A stretch of DNA of 64,000 nt. It comes from Hexactinellida sp. DTS-2022 (taxonomy: Eukaryota; Porifera; Hexactinellida). Location: contig JAPNXP010000007.1 of assembly GCA_028753945.1 (NCBI GenBank), forward strand, positions 2,852,001 through 2,916,000, read 5' to 3'. Position numbers and translations under genes: made by a program. This document shows, piece after piece, positions 58,424 to 64,000 of this stretch. The number at the start of each line of letters is the position of its first letter. Position 1 is the first letter of the stretch. The notes under the pieces were generated by a model. It did no database searches and was not told the origin of the DNA. It was given only the letters and a program-made list of their open reading frames with translations.

Positions 58424-60174
58424 GGCCCAGGCTAGGAAAATTTATGATTTATTTGATTTTTTTGGGAAATTAAAATCATTGATTTGAATGAACATAACGC
58501 AAATTATATAATAGGTATTCAATTTAGAATTTCGCAGTAAGTATACTTTATAATATTACGTCGAAATAACTATGATTGCAAAAGTTATCATCCATTTTCA
58601 AATAGTAAAAATCAACTTTAAAACAGTTGATTTTGATTTTGATTTTATTTAAAAAAATCATTATTTTACCATTCCTGCGAACAGCCTAGTTTACATAAAA
58701 TATATAGTTTTTGAGTTATGGCTCATTTTAGGAAATATTCATTTCCTTGGCAACCGAGGAATGTGTCAACATTCTATTGATAATTTCGGTATATTTCATC
58801 TAACTAGGTATGGACATCATCATGTTCAAATCTTGAACATTTATAACGCGTCTAACTATGTTAAAAGCAGGCTATAAAAACACGATAAGACCCACCAAAA
58901 TAGCGAATACGTAATCAAATGATGACATAGCTCAATTCTGAAGCGTGCTATGTATACCTTGATACCATGGTCCTATATAGTTATAGAACATTTATGAGGT
59001 TTATCACTACTAGTTATTTAGATAACGATAAAAAACCTTATTATCAATGGTCTTCCCTTAATCCATGGTCACGATTCACAAATTTGGTGACAAATTTGGT
59101 GTTGCATGAAATTTTGATACGCGTGAGATTCTGAGACATTGTATTAGCAAACCATGGATGTGCTATTATAAATTAAACAGTGATATTTTGAGCAATATAA
59201 AGGAATTTTTGGCTGATTTTACTTTTTATTATGAATTTAAGAATCTATGATTTTGAGATTATAATAAAGATAAACCCTATACTACGTATTATCAAATTAA
59301 TTAACTATATATGAAACTTAATATATACAGATTAATTGTCTTATTTATTTACAACAAAGAAAGAATCAAATCCTTCCTAATTTTGAAATGAATATGACGA
59401 AATCATTCACTTATTCGCGAAGAAAAATATCCTGAAGCATCTGAAGCTTCATGTCAGACAAAATGGAACTACAAAAGAAGATTGTTTCCAATTTTATTGG
59501 AGATACCAACATACTTTTCAAGGGTAAAAATGACTTCTTATTCCCCTAGACCATTTTTAAATATCCCATGGGTAAATGAATTCTCCCTTTAGAGAGTAAA
59601 AGTGGAAGGCACAGAGACAGATTTGGAAGTTCCATTGCAGTCTGAGTTGGACAGCATCTATGAGAATTCCATGACGAAGTCGGTCATCCCGGAATAAATA
59701 CCACCCTACATTCAGTTCAGCAAAGATACAAATGGCAGGCGTTTCCCATGACGTTAAAGTATATGTGAGTTTAATCATCCGGTATACTTTCCTAGATAGC
59801 ACGTGGTTCGGTCATGGTCAGACCACTTGCCATTTACAGTGACATTATTATACGTAAAGGATAGTCCATCTTTGGCAGGACCACTTCTGTATTTTGTTCA
59901 TACTTTATAAAAAAATTCTAACTATCTCGTTTCAGTTGAACATTATTATTTGTATTATTCAAATGGGCTATATTAATTTTGAATCATTTTAAATGTTATG
60001 ATGCATTCTAACTAAATGTATACTAATCCACCAAAACTATTTGAAGAACTGAATTTTTATTTCTGAATTACAATATACTTCTCGTTTGCGTAATAAATCC
60101 TGCTGGATTAAACTACTCTCAAATGACTTTATCTTCTAATATAATTATAAATATCATAGCGTTATGATTTTTAG
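58424..60174. other. Long non-coding stretch
   Basis: No motif-bearing frame or element boundary is seen. Confidence 0.4.
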
Positions 60175-60300
60175 TAATGTTTATCCAATAATTTTCCATG
60201 AAGTGGCATCTGTGTCTATGTCACGTGCTACTTGTGGGAGAAGTGGCACATAGGGAAATGTGGCTGAATCTCAGTGGAAAATAATCCCAAATTCATAATG
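60175..60300 (-). repeat. Interspersed repeat R5, inverted fragment
   Basis: The reverse complement shares TTCCACTGAGAT, CAGCCACAT and TATTGGATAA blocks with 50880-50945 and 4240-4330. Confidence 0.5.
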
Positions 60301-60668
60301 ACTAGAAACTAGTCACTTAGATTTGTAACATATTAGTACATATTAAATCATACAATAGTAATGGCTTTCTTATATTATAAAGGTAAAGACGTGCCATATA
60401 TGTCAGATGACAGCGGCATTGGCACCTAAACCGCAAAAGAAACTCCAACCAATACCACCTCCTTCTAAAACGTGGAGACATATATGAATGGACCTTATAT
60501 GCGACCACCCTGAGAGTGAAGACGACTATAAACACATTATAGTCACTGTATGCTACCTGAGCAAATATGTTGCAGTATGCCCTCTCAAGACCAATACTTC
60601 ACAAGAAGTTAATCAAAATCTGAAGGACATCTATCTCGATATGGGATTACCTGATATTATCCACTGCC

Positions 60669-61006
60669 GCGGGCATGGGGCTAAGCCCCAAAGGGCTTAA
60701 GCCCTTTGGACTTAAGCCCATTTTTGAGAGGGCTTAAATCCGGACTTAAGTCTCCTTCAATAAAAGGGGTTAAGTCCGGACTTGGACTTAAGACCTTTAA
60801 AGATGAGCTTCTAGCCCTTTTCAAGCCCTTTTTCAAGCTCTTTTCAAGGCACTTATTCAATAAAATATGGTATGGATTTCTAAATAATTAGAATAAAATA
60901 CTTTAAGTCCGGACTTAAGCCCTTTATTAGGGGCTTGAGCTTAAGCCCTTCTGATTAGGGATGGGCTTGGACTTAAGCACTTTTTAAAGGGCTTGACCCC
61001 ATGTCT
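60669..61006 (+). mobile_element. GGGCTTAAG-rich miniature element, copy 2
   Basis: It starts GCGGGCATGGGGCTAAGCCC and ends with the inverse of CAGACATGGGGTCAAGCCC. The interior is GGGCTTAAGTCCGGACTT-like units. It sits inside the integrase gene. No exact flanking duplication is visible. Confidence 0.75.
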
Positions 61007-61061
61007 GAATTTAATTAATAAATATTAAATATCCAGCACGACCAAAGAGTTCACAAGCAAT

Positions 61062-61195
61062 GTGAGTAGTATAATCTAATACTGTTTGTTAGATTAGTGA
61101 TAACTTATATAACTATCTAATTTTACACACCAACATTAAAGTATGTATTGTTATTTGTATTTATTTATTGTATTTTTATTTATTGTATTTAACAG
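61062..61195 (+). other. Putative intron in the integrase gene
   Basis: It starts GTGAGT, ends TTTAACAG after a T-rich tract, and joins SN to IFKEF without loss of the integrase pattern. Confidence 0.5.
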
Positions 61196-61784
61196 ATATT
61201 TAAGGAATTCTACCAGAAATTGGGTATAGACAATCGTAGCACTCGTGCTTACCACCCGATGGCTAACGGCTTAGTCGAAGCGCACAACAAGATTCTGAAA
61301 CAGTTAGTAATTGTAATATAATTTTAAGACCCATTTACGAATTATATATATAGAAAACTGATTAAAATGGAGAGCCAGATAGGGGATCATTGGTCCAAAC
61401 TGCTGAAACAGGCTGTGCTTGCAATGATCTCCTCCAAGAAAAGATCCCTCATACAAACTCCATTCAAGGTTATGTGGGGAAGAGAATCCCGACATTAAAA
61501 TCTCTTGTCCAACCATTAACAACCTACATACAAACGATGAAGAAGACTTTGATTTGGTAGAATCAAATTTCTCTGAAGTCACAGATACACTAATTGATAT
61601 CGAAGGAATAAAGGACATTTTTTGCCCACCTCCTGATAATCCCCTCAAAGCAGTTAGCAACATCGATGAATCTCGAACTCTACACAGTAATCAACAATGG
61701 ACAGTATCAATTTTAACAACTCAAGGAGAAGATACAACACGATAAGAAGTTAAACACTAATCGGTTAGTTGAACTGATGACGAC

Positions 61785-61906
61785 ATTGCCGGCGCCACGT
61801 ATTATGAGGTGTGGGTGTAGTGGGTGTCACTGTCCCAGCACCGCTTCATTTCCTTGAGGCAGTGGGTGTCGGGACACCCAAGACACCCCCGGTGGCGCCG
61901 GCCCTG
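61785..61906. mobile_element. Short hAT-like remnant
   Basis: Ends CATTGCCGGCGCCAC and the inverse of CAGGGCCGGCGCCAC enclose 122 bp with GGGTGTCGGGACACCC. There is no matching 8 bp duplication. It abuts the Harbinger end. Confidence 0.55.
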
Positions 61907-62060
61907 GGGCCTTATTCACTAAACTTCTTAAACTTAAACTTAAACTTAAGCTTAAACTTAAACTTAAACTTAACTTAAACTTGGAAACAAGTATAGTACT
62001 ATATGTATATATATACTACGTCTATGAACATACAATAAACAACTATCAATTCTTTCTTTT

Positions 62061-63126
62061 ATGGCACTCGCTTTTCTACTTGATCTCGTTCTTTCACAAA
62101 GTTTGTCACGACAGAGAGTATTTCGTGATAGACTCAACCAAATTGATGTTTATAATGATACAGAATTTATCGCGCGTTACAGAGTTACTAAATATATGTT
62201 CGTTCAGCTGCAAGAAAAAGTTGTAACGTTCCTTCATCGATCAACCATTCGATCACATTCCATTCCAGCTCCCACACAATTAGCTGTCACATTACAATCT
62301 CTCGCCACCGGTTCATTTCAAACGGTTGTCGCAACTTCACATGGGATATCCCAGCCTTCTGTTTCCCGATGTATCCGTACAGTGACAGATGCCCTTGTTT
62401 TTTTGCCCGAGATTATATAGTTTTCCCAAATCAAATAGATCAATTACGAATACAGCAAATTTTTTTGGAATTAAATGGCTTTCCACTTGTACTCGGACGT
62501 ATTGATAGCCACATGTACCTATTTTAGCACCTCCCTATAACGAAGATCTATTTGTCAACAGGAAAAACTTTAACTCCTTCAATGTCCAAGCAATACGCGA
62601 TACCGATTTAAATTTATTGATATCGTCGCCAAATGGCCTGGGTGCACTCATGATTCCTTTATTTGGAGGCAGTCTGGTATCAATCGAAGGATTGCTAGTG
62701 GAGATATACCCACTGTCAAAGGAAGGTTCCTCGGCGATAGTGGGTATCCACTACGGCCTAACCTCCTTACACCAATAATTTCTCCAATCACGCCAGGAGA
62801 GAGGCGCTATAATAGAGCTTTTCTGAATTCTCGAAAAACTATTGAATGCGCTTTTGGAGTTTGGAAGAGTAGATGGCGATCTATGGACAAAACTGGAGGG
62901 ACTCTCTGTTACACCCCGGAGAGAGTTTGTCGATTAGTAGTACATAGCTACAATGTTGCTGCATAATTTTTGCATCGATCATAGGCTACAATGGCAGATA
63001 GATACAAACGAGCAAGAAGATCCTATTGTAGAAGATACTGTTGCAGAAGATAGTTACCCGGGTGATACATCAACAACTAATGGAAGTATTGTTCGCCAGT
63101 CAGTCATTACAGATTATCTTGATTAA
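62061..63126 (+). pseudogene. PIF/Harbinger transposase (HARBI1-like), broken
   Basis: The N-terminal 119 residues (ATG 62061) include YRVTKYMFVQLQEKVVTFL and a helix-turn-helix-like HGISQPSVSRCIRTVTDAL. Frameshifts near 62408, 62525-62535, 62610 and 62960 break the frame. The core is readable in pieces: GFPLVLGRIDSHM (first Asp), DIVAKWPGCTHDSFI (second Asp), GDSGYPL and RKTIECAFGVWKSRW (Glu). Then LHNFCIDHRLQWQ and an acidic tail ending in DYLD at 63126 follow. The DDE catalytic triad is therefore visible. In this superfamily the transposase needs a Myb-like partner, present at 63198-63977. Confidence 0.85.
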
Positions 63127-63197
63127 TTATTAAGTTTTATATAGTATAAACCTACAATAATTATTGATATACATTCTGTATAGTATAAACATTAAGA

Positions 63198-63977
63198 TTA
63201 TAAATTAATCATTAGTTTGAAAATGATGAGGGTGCGGAGGAACGAAGGAGTTAAAATACCCGTGAGGATTAGGGGGAGGTGGTAGTGTAGTGTGGAAGGA
63301 GCAGTTTGAAAAGGTGGTAAAGTAGGCTGTAAAGTAGGCTGTATTTGGCTAAAATTGTTGGAGAGCATCCTATTTTGATTAGATACTACAGCTTCTAAGA
63401 GATCAACCACTCGATCCAACTTGCTATCTATACTTTTCAATACAACCAGCTTCTCCTGTTCACTTTGCAAAATAACATTCTTTACCGAGTGAGTTAAAGC
63501 AACATCATCGTCGAAGAATTTTCTTTTTCGACGTGGTTTGATGTCTCTATCTGTTGCACTGCCGATGGACATCTCAGATTCACTCAATGGACTGATTGGC
63601 GATAAAAGGGAAAGATCAATGCCACCTTCGAAAAGTTCCTTCCCCTTAATACTTTTGATCTTAAGCTCCATTTCAGATAAATTTCCCTCAGGGGACCCAC
63701 CTCCTGTTTTACGGATGGAGGACAACTTGTCGCTATAATCGGCTTGTGTTTTGCCAAGATGTTAGACCACTTCTTAGATACATCATCTTTGGTCCTAACT
63801 GTTCCATGAGCCAGAGTGAAGCTTTTGGGCGATATCTTCCTAGATGTTAACTTTCTCTTCACTGGTGAGAGAAGAACTTCGAGCACCGAAGAGATTTGGC
63901 TTATTCTCTTGAACTAAGTCAATTAGTAATGCTATCTCCTCGGCGGAAAAATTCTTGGCACGAATTTTCAAAGACAT
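63198..63977 (-). pseudogene. Harbinger Myb/SANT-like partner protein, broken
   Basis: The start ATG is at 63977 (MSLKIRAKNFSAEEIALLID), a Myb/SANT-like first helix. Then come EDIAQKLHSGSW and, after a frameshift, KKWSNILAKHKPI, which matches the third-helix region of Harbinger Myb proteins. Two in-frame stops fall in the Myb domain. A further frame carries EMELKIKSIKGKELFEGG, a basic DRDIKPRRKRKFFDDD nuclear-signal-like patch and a possible coiled coil (LVVLKSIDSKLDRVVDLLEA). The C-terminus is uncertain because of another shift. It is convergent with the transposase, the usual layout of these elements. Confidence 0.72.
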
Positions 63978-64000
63978 CGGAAGTGACAGAATGCAACAAT

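Larger units (their letters stand above)
60392..61745 (+). pseudogene. KRBA2/Ginger-like integrase, broken and interrupted
   Basis: It begins in a zinc-finger end (CHIC). A Pro/Lys linker follows, then a TGA at 60485 where relatives carry Gly, and an integrase core: MDLICDHPESEDDYKHIIV (first Asp) and KDIYLDMGLPDII. A GGGCTTAAG miniature element (60669-61006) then interrupts it. After the insert come HDQR (second Asp) with a frameshift and TSN. Next is an apparent 134 bp intron (GTGAGT 61062 to AACAG 61195). Then IFKEFYQKLGIDNRSTRAYH follows, with the catalytic Glu in GLVEAHNKILKQ. A later stretch reads DHWSKLLKQAVLAMI to TPFKVMWGRES, a frameshift, and an acidic tail ending at 61745. The D-D-E core is recognisable. 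An intron favours a Ginger-type DNA transposon or host-captured integrase over an LTR retroelement. Confidence 0.72.
61907..64000 (+). mobile_element. PIF/Harbinger transposon, left part
   Basis: The left boundary is placed at GGGGCCTTATTCACTAAACT, followed by repeated AAACTTAAACTT to about 61980. That start resembles Harbinger ends. Two convergent genes follow: transposase (plus) and Myb-like protein (minus). The right end lies beyond the window. Confidence 0.7.

Noticed and set aside
60392..61745. LTR retrotransposon
   Set aside because: No LTRs, reverse transcriptase, protease or primer site was seen nearby, and an apparent intron is present.

Overview
This 64 kb window is AT-rich, non-vertebrate-looking animal DNA. 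It holds no gene I can call an intact host gene. It is a densely layered collection of DNA transposons and their short non-autonomous relatives. The superfamilies present are P/THAP, hAT with ZMYM1-like, GTF2IRD2-like and KIAA1586-like transposases, PIF/Harbinger with its Myb-like partner, a Mutator-like element with long terminal inverted repeats, a KRBA2/Ginger-like integrase, a FLYWCH fragment and Helitrons. Together they suggest an invertebrate metazoan such as a sponge, cnidarian or similar. I cannot name the species. No ribosomal, transfer RNA or CRISPR signals were seen.

Layout. 1-4.9 kb is non-coding. 4,900-9,762 is one Mutator-like element with roughly 430 bp inverted ends and a 9 bp target duplication, holding a broken transposase gene on the minus strand. 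9.8-14.3 kb holds hAT and TA-flanked miniature elements and an integrase tail fragment. 14.3-16.7 kb holds two Helitron families. 16.9-25.3 kb is the most gene-like stretch: a FLYWCH fragment, three different hAT transposases and a cysteine-rich transposon-associated reading frame. One of those hAT copies has been cut in two by a local inversion of about 3 kb. 27-31 kb holds a 1 kb fold-back element and nested miniature elements. 31-38 kb is mostly empty. 38.9-42.3 kb is a tandem array with a period near 870 bp and a conserved hairpin. 42,860-45,704 is a complete P-type transposon with 107 bp inverted ends. 45.8-46.6 kb is a three-level nest of elements. 47-60 kb holds microsatellites, Helitrons, hAT elements and a near-perfect 42 bp hairpin. 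60.4-64 kb holds a broken integrase gene and the left part of a Harbinger element running off the window.

How the parts relate. All recognisable proteins are transposition proteins. Most carry only one to a few stops or frameshifts, so many insertions look fairly recent. Many boundaries are supported by exact target-site duplications, and three insertions can be checked against uninterrupted paralogous copies inside the same window.
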